From contig NC_134415.1 in NCBI RefSeq assembly GCF_030867145.1, positions 51,722,693 to 51,786,692 on the forward strand: a stretch of DNA of 64,000 nt, read 5' to 3'. Position 1 is the stretch's first letter, and every line of letters starts with the position of its first letter. Source of the DNA: Opisthocomus hoazin (lineage: Eukaryota; Chordata; Aves; Opisthocomiformes; Opisthocomidae). Positions 51,914 through 64,000 of this stretch are shown here, one piece after another. The notes beneath the pieces are model-generated. The model worked only from the letters and a program-made list of their open reading frames with translations, made no database searches and had not been told where the DNA came from. The translations under genes were made by a program, and so were the position numbers.

Positions 51914-54864
51914 CTTCGCAAAAAATTAAAAACTATTTAATAAAGAAAAGGATTGGTAACTAGTTAAAACAGATGTCAATTATTTATTGCTCTTTTTAAA
52001 AAGGCTGAGAAGCACTGAAGGCATGTTTTACTCCGAAATCTCCCTCCTTCTGTGCCACCGTAACCAAGATCCACATGAGCCAGCTCAAGTGCTACTTCCG
52101 AGTGTCACCCAAACACTCTGGCCCTCAAGGGTGTCTATCTGGAAAATCAGGACATATTAATAAAATTTCTTATGCATGTACGTTGCCTCACGAAAGTGCT
52201 GCAAGGTTCAGAGAGATTATTTCAACTCCAGGGGAAGGTTTTGAGAATGTCAAATTTTATCACAATAATTCTGGAGGTTGTTCCTTCAACAAAATTCACA
52301 TTTTTAAATGTTGCTGCAAGGTCTGCAACACAAGCTCAGCTGCAGCTGACCAGGGAAGGAGCTGGGAGCTCCAGGCTGCCAACTCCTTCTTTGCCTCTGG
52401 CTGCTCTGCTGCAAGGGCATGTACCCCTGCTTGCCTGCGAGATGTCAATTTATACCCTATAGTGACAACCTTGGGGGCTTTTTCCTCCCAGTGAACACCT
52501 GGAAGGGTTCTTCAGGACACTGCCAAACAAATGCAAGCTACTTCAATTCTTACAGCTCAGTCATCTCAAACTTTGCAGGATGTAAAGCATCATCTGGAGC
52601 AACTGCAGTGCCGAGGCAACCTAAGTAAGCAGCCTGCTTTGCAGGAGGGCTAAAAATACCCCTGCTGCACTCATGGACAGCAATGTGATAGCTTTAGCAA
52701 CAGAGATGGCCTGAGTAGATGCTTCCAAGGTGCTTTCAACCTGACCTGCTCTTCACTGTCATTCTTCATGCAGAATTTTGTTTTTAAAAAAATGAGAACT
52801 ATAAAGAAGAAAAACATTCCAAAGACTGAGAGAGGAAAAGTTCATTTCTAACAGAGTAAGAAACGCTGTAGGAAACATTAAGAAATAATGTAGCAGTAAT
52901 TCCTGCTGGAATGTGTGGGAAATGCATTTCTGAACAAAAAATAATGACAGTGGAAAGACCCTCTGATCAGAATCAGTGCCCCGATGTGCACTAATTTGCC
53001 CTGCTGAGCAAGCACATAGCACGTTGCAGTCTTTTTCGAGGTGTCTATAATCTAAACAATAGGAAAGATGAAAGTGGGTGTGGGAGAAAAAGGGCACAGA
53101 GAGATGACATGAAGCTGAACTTCACAGATCCAGTCTACCTGAAAATGTTTGACAAGTACCTTGGTCCAAAGCAGGTTTATATGCTGTGCATGACTTCGTC
53201 AGGATACGCCCAGGCCTTTGTAACCAACACTGCGTGGCTCACAGCAGTGCCCAAGTGGCAAAATGCAGACAGAACCCTCACAGCTACTGAGTGTTAGACT
53301 CAATCCCAGCAATCGTCTGCACCCAGACTGCAGGACTGAACCTCGTATGTTAAAAAAAACAACCCTGAAAGCAATTAAAAAAAATGAGAATGCTGCACAT
53401 GCTAAGCGCATGGAACAGGTACCCTGAGTCTGAATACCAAACCCTATTTGGTGCATGAACTTGTCTTTCAGTGCCGCCCTCCTGCCAAGCAATGGGTGCA
53501 GTGCAAACCGCAACAGCGGGCACTGATGGGTCTCACAACTAGGCTGCAATACCAGAACACGCTTAGGGCAGCGTGCAGTGTATCATCCTACAATTCTCCA
53601 CAGCCATGACTATTATCAATTTGCTGCAATGTATGGAGGGAGATTTAGGACATTTTTCTTTGGGAAGGATTTATAGATCTGTTAGTGACTGGGCAGACTT
53701 AATGCTACACTTTGGGAAAGGAAATGAAAGAGGAAGGAAAAGGGATAATAAAGCAGATTGGAGTAATTCTGGTTTAAGATAAATTCCCTCAGTCAGCTTT
53801 TGTTTTTTTTACAAGGCACGCTATTGTTTCTTTACTGACTCCTGGGCCAGAACATATTTTTGTCAGTTTTGAATAGTAAAATACAAATACTACTATTAAA
53901 AGGCTGGGAAAACTAGTACAGATGGTAAATCTAAAGCCTCCTAAATATGAGAAAATCCAAAAGCCGCGCAAATTGTGCTGCTGTCAGAGCTTAGGCCTTC
54001 CTCCAGGCAGCTGTCCTCCACAGCCTCGTCTGTGCCATATGCAGCACATTTCTGTCTCCCTTCACGAGAATGAGAAACCTGTTGTGAACACAGTGCTTTA
54101 AGCAGACAGCATTCTCAACACATGTCGGTAGGAGACTGAAAATGCGTATTTCCCCTGCGGACAGCCTTCTGCCTTCTCCCTCTGTCCCTGATAAGACACA
54201 TAAGCTTTTCTTGAAAAATAAGGCAGGTTTTGCAGCCCTGGAGCCTCATCCTCCACCTCAGGGACTTCTCATCTCAGGTGAGGCCACTCCACAGAGGCAG
54301 CACAGTTTCTGCCTTCTTTGAAATAGGCTTATTCCAGCAGATGATGGTGAGGGGACCAGCCTGAACGTGGGTGTCCTGTTCCTCAGCAAGTTCTGTGAGC
54401 CTGTAGACACTTCAGCGCTCCTGACTGTATTATGAGTTTCTGAGGCAGTGAAGCAAAACAACAGGAAAAGGCACTTTGCCAAACGGGTGATGTCTGAAAA
54501 CAAGTTGCCTTAGGAAACTAGGAAAGTTTCAGCCCTATCATCACAGTTTCTGCTTGCAGTGGGGAGCATGGCAATGTTTATCCTTCCACCAAAACTTGAC
54601 CTGAGTTTCCCTGCACTAAGTCCCTTCTCTGCCACTGCCCAACTCAGATTATAACTGGATCCTGAGCAGGACCTTGAGAATGGCAGGAGAAGTCCTGTTC
54701 CCTTCCTCCTCTAGCTCCACACATAACACTTGCATTCAGGCACTCAACGTAGGCATCTCATGTATCCACATGTTTTGGACAGATCTTCTATTATTCAGTG
54801 ACAAAGCTGAGGAAGTGGTACCAAATCAGGCAGAAGGGAGCAAGTCATGGCTCCATAGTGCTGA

Positions 54865-55600
54865 AATCATAGAATCATGGAATCATAGAATGCTTTGGGT
54901 TGGAAGAGACCTTTAGAGGTCATCTAGCCCAACCCCCCTGCAGTGAGCAGGGATATCTTCAACTAGATCAGGTTGCTCAGAGCCCCGTCCAACCTGGCCT
55001 TGAATGCTTCCAGGGATGGCGCCTCCACTACTTCTCTGGGCAATCTGTTCCAGTGTTTCACCACCCTCACTGTAAAAAATTTCTTCCTCATATCTAGTCT
55101 AAATCTACCCTCTCTTAGTTTAAAGCCATTGCTCCTTGTCCAGGCTGAACAGCCCCAACTCTCTCAGTCTGTCCTTGTAGGAGAGGTGCTCCAGCCCTCG
55201 GATCATCTTTGTGGCCCTTCTCTGGGCCCGCTCCGACAGGTCCATGTCCTTCTTGTGCTGAGGGCTCCGGAGCTGGACACACAACTCCAGGTGAGGTCTC
55301 ACCAGAGCAGAGGGGCAGAATCACCTCCCTCAACCAACTGGCCATGCTTCTCTTGATGCAGCCCAGGATACGGTTCGCCTGCTGGGCTGCAAGTGCACAT
55401 TGGTGGCTCATGTCAAGCTTTTCACCCACCAGTACCCCCAGGTCCTTCTTGGCAGGGCTGCTCTCAATCCCCTTATCCCTAGCCTGTATTGATACCAGGG
55501 GTGCCCCAACCCAGGTGCAGCACCTTGCACTTTGCCTTGTTGAACCTCATGAGGTTCACACACAGGCCCATTTGTCAAGTTTGTCCAGGTCCCTCCGGGA
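54865..55600 (-). repeat. CR1 LINE 3' fragment with internal deletion
   Basis: The plus strand starts with three imprecise octamers (ATAGAATCATGGAATCATAG), then GGGTTGGAAGAGACCTTTAG and the usual CR1 3' region in reverse orientation. It runs up to TTTGTCCAGGTCCCTCCGG. At about 55140 the sequence jumps from GCTCCTTGTC straight to CAGGCTGAACAGCCCC. In full CR1 copies roughly 100-150 bp lie between these points, so there is an internal deletion. It sits in the 10-kb CCDC85A intron between 51913 and 61988. Open frames here are ORF2 remnants or their shadows. Confidence 0.95.
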
Positions 55601-58600
55601 CCAATTCTTGTATTGACTTTAAACATCTTGAGTCAGTTTGAATAAACAGTGTGGCACAACATCAACATCTGAGAAAGAACTGACTTTTTTGCTCATCCTA
55701 CGCTGCCAATCTTCCCTACTCCCTGCCTAGCCCTTGTGCCTAAGCTACAGCATGGTTTGCACATTGACTCCTCTGAGTCTAATCTATACTCTGCGGATTA
55801 TACTGCTGCAGAAAGTGTATTATCTGAAGCAGGTAAAACCCACACAATATCCTGTGTACATTTTGCCACAAAGATAAGAGAGTGCAATCACTAGATGTGC
55901 AGACCCCTTTTCCGTTGCAAGACTACAAAACATCTAATGCCAACATGCGACTAGTGAATAGAAAGCACAGGAAATCTGACTCAACCTCATAGTGTCACAT
56001 AACAAAAAATTAGGTGAATGGAAATTAAGCATCTCCCTCACACTGACTGCAAAATGTCAAGGATACTCAAGCCATTGTCCAATCATGCCAGAGGCAAACC
56101 CTGCACAGTATCCTGGGCACGGTCAGAATAAAGACCCTTTCGTAGAAATGGATACTCTTTGACAGAGACAACTAATCATGAGCCTTTCTACTTGAGCCAG
56201 TAGAAAACAATTTTTTCAATCCATACTGTTGATAAGGACACTCATGAATGAAATCCACTGTAGTGCAAAGCACACTGCATAGCTCAAGTCAGTGGCAGCT
56301 CATCTGCCAGCCCCTCCAGAGGAAACACGCCACTTGCTGCCTGACTCGCAACCTCCCCACGGCACACAGAGACAGCTGAGGAGGAAAAAACACGGTCCAT
56401 CTCTGCCCCAGGGACACTTGCAGTCATCTCACCAAAGCTTCTGAGAGAACACGATTTTCCTGTCCACTGGGCACTGCTCTGTTCACTTCCCATTGGAGAC
56501 CTGCCTCAGCAAATGCACAAGACCTCTCTCTCCAGACACCTTTTATCCCACAGGCAAGTGGTTTACTGGGAAGTATATCCTTCCTGCTGGGTAAGTACCA
56601 TGCCAGTTCAATCACTACCTGATTTTCAAAGCTTTTTTCTGATTTCCCCAGCCCTCAATTTCCCCATTAGCTCAAAGAAAACACAGGCTGTGTTTGTCAG
56701 CTTGTTTCAAACAGGCAGGAGAAAGTAAAAACAGAAAGCAATAAGCTGCAGTAAGTTGCTCTGCTGGATTAGTAACGCACTAAACAAAATGGCAACAATT
56801 TTTTTAGGGAACATTCCTGTCAATTAAAGTACACAGTTTTAAAATGCTGTAGTTATTCACCATAATTCCGCTTCTCGAAGACCTTAGTAGAAACCTCTAC
56901 TTCTGCACATTACTGCTGAAACCCACATAACCTCATAGCATATTTGCAGCATACTCAGATTTCCGAGTGGCCAAAACCATTGCTGGCTACACACCTTCAG
57001 AAACAACCATTTTCAGCAGCCCTTCATAAACTGCTTTTGCTAATGAACCTGTAAGAGAAAAAGGCTCTGGGCTGTAGCACCTCCAAATCTCAAAGGCCAC
57101 ACACACAAAGACCACCACTATCTAAAATCTGGAAGATTCAGTGGAGTTAAAGTAACTCCAGACTTTCAGAAATTATTCAAGAAAAATAATCTGTCCTCTC
57201 TCAACTGTAACTCTTTTTGTACACCAAGTTTTTCTTGAATTTGTATCTTTGCAACATCAAGCTCATAAGCTCTTGCCATTCAGCCTGCCACGCCAATCAC
57301 GATGGAAGCGCTATGCTTAGGACACCCTGAGACAAAGATTCTGGTCAGAACCTTAGCTGTTGTAAACTGAAGTCACTCCATTAATGACCTATTCATTTCA
57401 CCTGAGGATGAGAGCACATGAAAGAACAGGGTGGGTGGATGCTGCTGATTTACTTTCCGCAAATATTTGATGACATGATTAGGTAACATCGGTTTGTTCA
57501 ATAGGTTTTAATTATGCTTTGGTTGAAGGATTTCCTATTCTTCTACGTGCTATGGAAAGGAGGAGACAAACATTATTGGACTGTGAGTGACATAGATTTT
57601 ACCAAAAAAATACTAACCAACCAGTTCCTATCTTCTAATTAGATTTATAACTAAAACCATACCACACAGAGGGAAAATAAAAGACACAGAAATTAGCAAA
57701 AAGGTTTTTGAAAGATTTGGAAAAAGGTTGAAATAAAATGTGATAATCTAATGGAAGGGGGAAGAAAGAGGGAAATGGAAAGTGTTTGAAGCGCTTAAAA
57801 ATAAACTAGTGTGTGCCTAAGGGTCATGCCTGCCATTTCATACTTAAACATACCAGGACTGGAAAAGGCTAGCAAGGATGGAAAACCAAAAAAAAGTGCC
57901 TGAAGCAAAAGTGAGAGTGAAAGAGAAACAACAAAAAAACATGGAAAAGGACCAAAAGACTTGTAAAGGAAAGAATGAGGAAACAGAGAAAGAACAGAAG
58001 GGCTCTGGTTCAGCCCTGCACCACACCTGCCTCGTGGCTTTGGTGCCGGACGCTGCGGGAGCCAGGAGCTCAGCTCCCCGCATCCAGCCTCCGGCCCCAC
58101 TGACCCACGCAGTTTGTTCACTCAGGAAGTGGCATCCTGGCAATACTTACTTTCCCCTTCATTAAAAGGTAAAGCTAAATTGCATGGACAAAGAGTGAGA
58201 AGTGGAAAATGCCTGACAATTTTCAATCTCTGCCTCTTGCTCCCACGTACCATGAAACAAATAAAAACTGAAGCAATTTAAATTGGATGGCTTGCCAAGA
58301 ATATCTTTTGCAAATGCATTCACTGTCATTATTAGGACAGACGTCACATTTCCGTAACATTTCAGCTGAGCTTATCAGCCCTGAAATACTACCCCTACGA
58401 AAACTCAGGGATATCTTCCGTTAATTGACATGTGGATGCCAGATCCTTATCCATGCATAAGACATGGACAGCAGTTATGGACCACTTCAAGTCTGGGAGG
58501 ACACTCCTATTTTCAGTTAGCTGAAGTTACTCACTGACATAACAGATCTATCACAGGCCAAGAAGCTGTAACTGGGATCTAAATCCATTTTTTGGTCCCT

Positions 58601-60943
58601 ACATATTTTCTTAATTATTGCCGAGTATCTTCTTTACAATCTGCACAGAAACTATGTTCTGGCTAGAGCACTGGTCATACTAACATTAAAAAAAAAAAGA
58701 GACTGTGATAACAGCAAAATTCAATCCACTGTGATGCTACAGTTTCCTGTACATTTTGAGGCAGCAGAAGGCACTGCCAGAGCCTGTGCTGCAGAGGCTC
58801 ACCTGCCCCAGCCCCACGGGGGAACTACTCTGGCCTGAAATCCATCCAGCAAAACAGAAATGTTCTTGCTCAGATCCTTTTGCCTCTATACACTGCTGTC
58901 AGGCACCCTCACCTACACGAGCGTTTGAGAAGCACCAGTGCAAGCTGCACACCCCTTGTCTCGCATGCAGCCGGCACAGTTTGGCATTCTCAACAGAAGA
59001 CCCAGCTGCATACCATAAATCTTGGAAAGTATCTGATTTCTTGAACAAAAATCCTATTTGTGGCCAGGAACTGAAAGGGTCTGGATCATATCTTGTTACA
59101 TGCTACCCGAGAGAAGGAAAAAAAGAACAAAAAAAGAACAGCACTCACCAAAACAGCACACCTACAACTCGTCTATGGCTTCTCATAACTCTTAAACCCA
59201 CCACTTACGCTATACAATTGTGCGGCACAGGAAGAGACACTGACAGACTTAAGTGAATATGGGCATTTTTATACCTTTTCTATTACCTGACCAAACTGAA
59301 ATATTGACTCCGTGATGGTACTGCATTTCCCCTGACAAAGAAGTCCTTCAGTACATCAGAGCGAACTAAAACTCAGATTCCATTTGAACAGTGATGGCAG
59401 CACTTAAAACCATTTTCTCTGGAAACGTTCTTGCCACTAAGTATTAATAACACCTTTACATTAGAGGTCTGTGGGATTTTGAAAAGAAAACTAGTATGTA
59501 CGTAGGGAGACAAGCAAAGCAAAAGAAATTGGAAAAGAACCACACCTAAGTGATAGATGAAAGGAGTGATTTCTTTGAAGAGGGTGTCAACAAATGTGCC
59601 AGTGCATTTTTATGAGTGACACATAAGCAGAAAAGGGGGAAAAGAAAGGATATTGAAAGCAGAGAGAGAAAAAAAAGAAAAGCATGGCAGTAGGAGAGAA
59701 AAAAAAGCCTCAGAAAGCAAGGCAAGGGCTCTTCCGTAACAACCTACAAAGGCATCACACTCACAAGTTGTCACCTCTCTCGTACTAAGTGCAGTCCTGC
59801 AACTCACAAGCCCTTCCAGTGCTCCAGTGTGCCCTCAATGAGGTGCTACGCAAAAAGCCAAAGGCACACTCTTACTCCAGCACTGGTGAAATTTTACAGC
59901 ACAAAACTGTAACTGAGTGAGAGCTGTGCCAAAAACCTTCATTGCTTGCGGAGCTCACCATTTATTTTCAGCTGATTTGTCAAAAGCACTTGGTTTGTCT
60001 TAATGCCCAACAAACTCCCATTCTTCCCATTAAATGGAATCGAGCCAGTGCCAGGAGCTTATGCATTTCCATTCTGCGCCCTTGTCTTTGTGACGGGGCC
60101 TGATCATCGCTGATAGCACATTCAGGGTGTTACAAGAACAACAAACCCCACAAATGAACTCATGCAAATGTAATGCCGAGGTAATTGAATGCAAAGTCAG
60201 AATAAGCTTGGTGTCTACATTTCCTCCCTCTCCCCAAAGCAACGACCTTCTTCAGGAGGAAAGGCGAGTAAGATACACCAGGCAACTTGAAACCTTGTCA
60301 CTCATTATTTCTTATAATAAGGTATCCAGAGATATTAGGAGATTTTTCAGAACTCTACTACAGATCTTTGTGCCAAAAAAAGCAAACACAAGACAAACTC
60401 TGACCTGTGTATTTAAAAACAAAAAGCAGTTTGCAGGCTTGCTCACCTAGTTCTTCCCCTTCAAAACCTCACAATCAGCCTAATTTGTTACAATTACTTT
60501 TGTAACAGCTATAGGCTTAGGTGCTATCTTCACAAGCACTATTTTCTGGTTTTGGCACTCCATCTGAGATATTTTCAATGAACTCAACATCCACAAGGTG
60601 GGTGTTCCAGTCATTGGCAAGATCTGGTAATGCATTTCATGGGTCTCCACCCGAGCGCCCCAAACCCCAGACAAATAAAACATAGAGTCACTTCTAAAGA
60701 TTCTGCCCACAATGAATGCTCTGCACAATTTATCTCCCAGTCTTGTTCCAGACAAAGACAAACCACAACGGTACTTTTCAAGCAGGTTTGTTAACATTTG
60801 CCCTGAACACCATTCTTGACAAGAAAATAATATTCTTTATCACTGAAGATCAATCTTTGTTCTTTCTCTTGAAGACTGAATACACGTTAATGGACAGACA
60901 TTTAACCATTCTTGCAGCCCTTCTTTCCCAGATCAAAAAATTA

Positions 60944-60990
60944 GGGTACAGAGAAGTTACATAAATTGCTCAGTCACCTAGACAAGAGCT
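60944..60990 (+). repeat. possible MIR-like fragment
   Basis: GGGTACAGAGAAGTTACATAA and TTGCTCAGTCACCTAG resemble the MIR pattern AGAGAGGTTAAGTAACTTGCCCAAGGTCAC. Very short, so low confidence. Confidence 0.3.
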
Positions 60991-61960
60991 ATAGAGGCCC
61001 TTCCAACTGTCATATTATAGGTGAGGAAAAAAACCCCACGCTTTACTTAAGATCTGCCTTAAGAAAGGAAATTGTTAACCTGGGGCTGAGATCTTCTAAC
61101 TAATCCTGGCTTATACAAATGAATAAATCGGAGCCAGTGGATTTTACTTCTTACTCCATTTCACTGCTATGTTGGATTTTACATTCAAACAACAGTACTA
61201 TGTTCAATAAAACGGACTCTTCTTCTTCAGACTGATGTCTCCATTTAAACTACTGTTTGATTTAAACAAAACGCAACTTCTTTTTTCTTCCAGTGGGAAA
61301 CATTATTTGGAGACTTTATCGATTTTCCTAAAGATTACTTAATGAAACATAATAGAAATATGCGCTGTTTTTTATCTGTATATATAAAAAACCACAAGAG
61401 TCTTTGATTCATTCTTAACGAACTTCAAAATTTTTCATTCTTAAAACCATATTGGGAGAACCTTCAACTTCATACTTGCTTATTTATTCAACTTAATTTC
61501 AGTCTTGCATTTACTATTATCTTCCTCAACATATTAAAAATAACACAAAACAATTATTATTACTTAAAACATTTGCATTTTTAAAGCAAAATATTTTGGC
61601 TAACTATAAAAAGTACTTGATATTTCAATAACAAGAAGCTTTTGGAATAAAACAAGAATCTAAAGGGTCAGTTAACTGTGATTTTCAATCTCTAAATTAA
61701 TTAACTATAAGTAGCGGCTTCCAGTGAATCGTTCTTAGCAAGGTATCAACACCTGCAAAGGAGAAAAATTAATGAAAGCATTGTCATCATCTTAAATAAA
61801 TACCTCACTCAATCACAAACAAAATGAACAAACATATGTGAGTGCCTTTGATTATCACAATGACCAGCCTGAGTGTTCAATGCAGTAACGTCAAATGACA
61901 AGTAGTACTGGCTTTATCTCAAGCACGAAGACTCAAGTGTTGCTGTCTAGCTGCCGGCTA

Positions 61961-63461
<1,501 letters not shown>

Positions 63462-63588
63462 CAGAATCACAGAATGGTACGGGTTGGAAGGGACCTCTGT
63501 GGGTCATTTAGTCCAACCCTCCTGCCGAAGCAGGGTCACCTACAGCAGGCTGTAGAGGACCTTGTCCAGGTGGGTCTTGAATATCTCA
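63462..63588 (-). repeat. extra 127-bp CR1 3' end in tandem
   Basis: This is a second copy of the terminal 127 bp of CR1, placed head to tail against the element at 63589. By my count the two differ at 11 of 127 positions. It begins with the same octamer tail (CAGAATCACAGAATGG) and stops exactly where the neighbour's tail begins. It is either an independent, heavily 5'-truncated CR1 inserted at the tail, or a local duplication. Confidence 0.93.
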
Positions 63589-64000
63589 CAGAATCACAGA
63601 ATGGTAGGGGTTGGAAGGGACCTCTGTAGGTCATCTAATCCAACCCTCCTGCCAAAGCAGGGTCACCTACAGCAGGCTGAACAGGACCATGTCCAGGCGA
63701 GTCTTGAACATCTCCAGAGAAGGAGACTCCACAACCTCCCTGGGCAGCCTGTTCCAGTGCTCCGTCACCCTCAGAGGGAAGAAATTCTTCCTCATGTTCA
63801 GACGGAACTTCCTATGCTTCAGTTTGTGCCCATTGCCCCTTGTCCTGTCACTGGGCACCACTGAAAAGAGTTTGGCCCCCATCCTCCTGACACCCACCCT
63901 GAAGAGATTTGTAAGTATATATTAGGTCCCCTCGCAGCCTTCTCTTCTTCAGGCTGAACAAGCCCAGCTCCCTCAGCCTCTCCTCGTAGGAGAGATGTTC
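63589..64000 (-). repeat. CR1 LINE 3' portion, runs off the window edge
   Basis: The plus strand reads CAGAATCACAGAATGGTAGG and GGTTGGAAGGGACC, the reverse complement of the bird CR1 3' end with its octamer tail. The element therefore lies on the minus strand with its 3' end at 63589. A minus frame at 63667-63897 shows the end of the CR1 ORF2 protein ([18 protein letters not shown]). The body continues as CR1 to the end of the window (GCTGAACAAGCCCAGCTCCC), so the 5' end is not visible. It is a dead fragment in the CCDC85A intron. Confidence 0.97.

Noticed and set aside
58790..58900. Possible extra minus-strand CCDC85A exon with a gtgagc donor after GGGGCAG
   Set aside because: One frame is open for about 30 codons, but the residues match no CCDC85 family segment and no convincing acceptor was found.
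58756..59256. 166-codon plus-strand open frame
   Set aside because: No recognisable domain, ends in a low-complexity Lys stretch, antisense inside a CCDC85A intron, and no supporting splice or start context.
60480..60797. 105-codon minus-strand open frame
   Set aside because: No family resemblance; intronic chance frame.
63667..63897. Open frame with [15 protein letters not shown] as a protein gene
   Set aside because: It is the terminal piece of CR1 ORF2 in a truncated element.

Overview
This is a stretch of vertebrate, almost certainly avian, nuclear DNA. The evidence is several CR1 LINE copies with the bird-type 3' end (GAATCAYAGAATG... GGTTGGAAGGGACC), three solo retroviral LTRs of types I associate with bird genomes, long AT-rich non-coding sequence, and one spliced protein-coding gene. 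There are no bacterial operons, CRISPR arrays, tRNAs or rRNAs. Almost every long open frame is a chance frame or lies in a repeat.

The only gene I can support is the 3' part of CCDC85A (coiled-coil domain containing 85A, DIPA/CCDC85 family), on the minus strand. I identified it by translating short islands flanked by splice signals and comparing them with family members from memory. The islands are a 77-nt coiled-coil exon (61988-62064), a 120-nt Ser/Gly-rich exon (51794-51913) and the terminal coding exon with the conserved C-terminus and stop (44619-44708). A 3' UTR of about 1.9 kb follows and probably ends just past an AATAAA at 42700-42705. Phases are consistent throughout. The N-terminal exons lie to the right of the window. 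Between the 120-nt exon and the last exon sits an 84-nt in-frame candidate exon (48659-48742). It is homologous to a segment present in CCDC85B and CCDC85C but, as I recall, absent from the human CCDC85A reference protein. Its ancestral acceptor seems to be lost and a new one used 15 nt further in. This is the most interesting signal in the window.

Layout: positions 1-42680 are downstream flank with no gene I can find. This fits the gene desert that follows CCDC85A in human, towards VRK2. The flank holds three solo LTRs (2334-2662 +, 20974-21498 +, 28802-29219 -), two CR1 fragments (35250-35490 +, 36620-36885 -), a 200-bp direct duplication (32246-32445 and 33019-33218), G- and C-rich tracts, AT-rich tracts and a candidate conserved non-coding block near 18.6-19.4 kb. 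Positions 42683-62064 are the CCDC85A 3' portion. Its introns carry a CR1 (54865-55600) and weak ancient repeat remnants. Positions 62065-64000 are the next upstream intron, ending in a CR1 whose 3' end is present twice in tandem.
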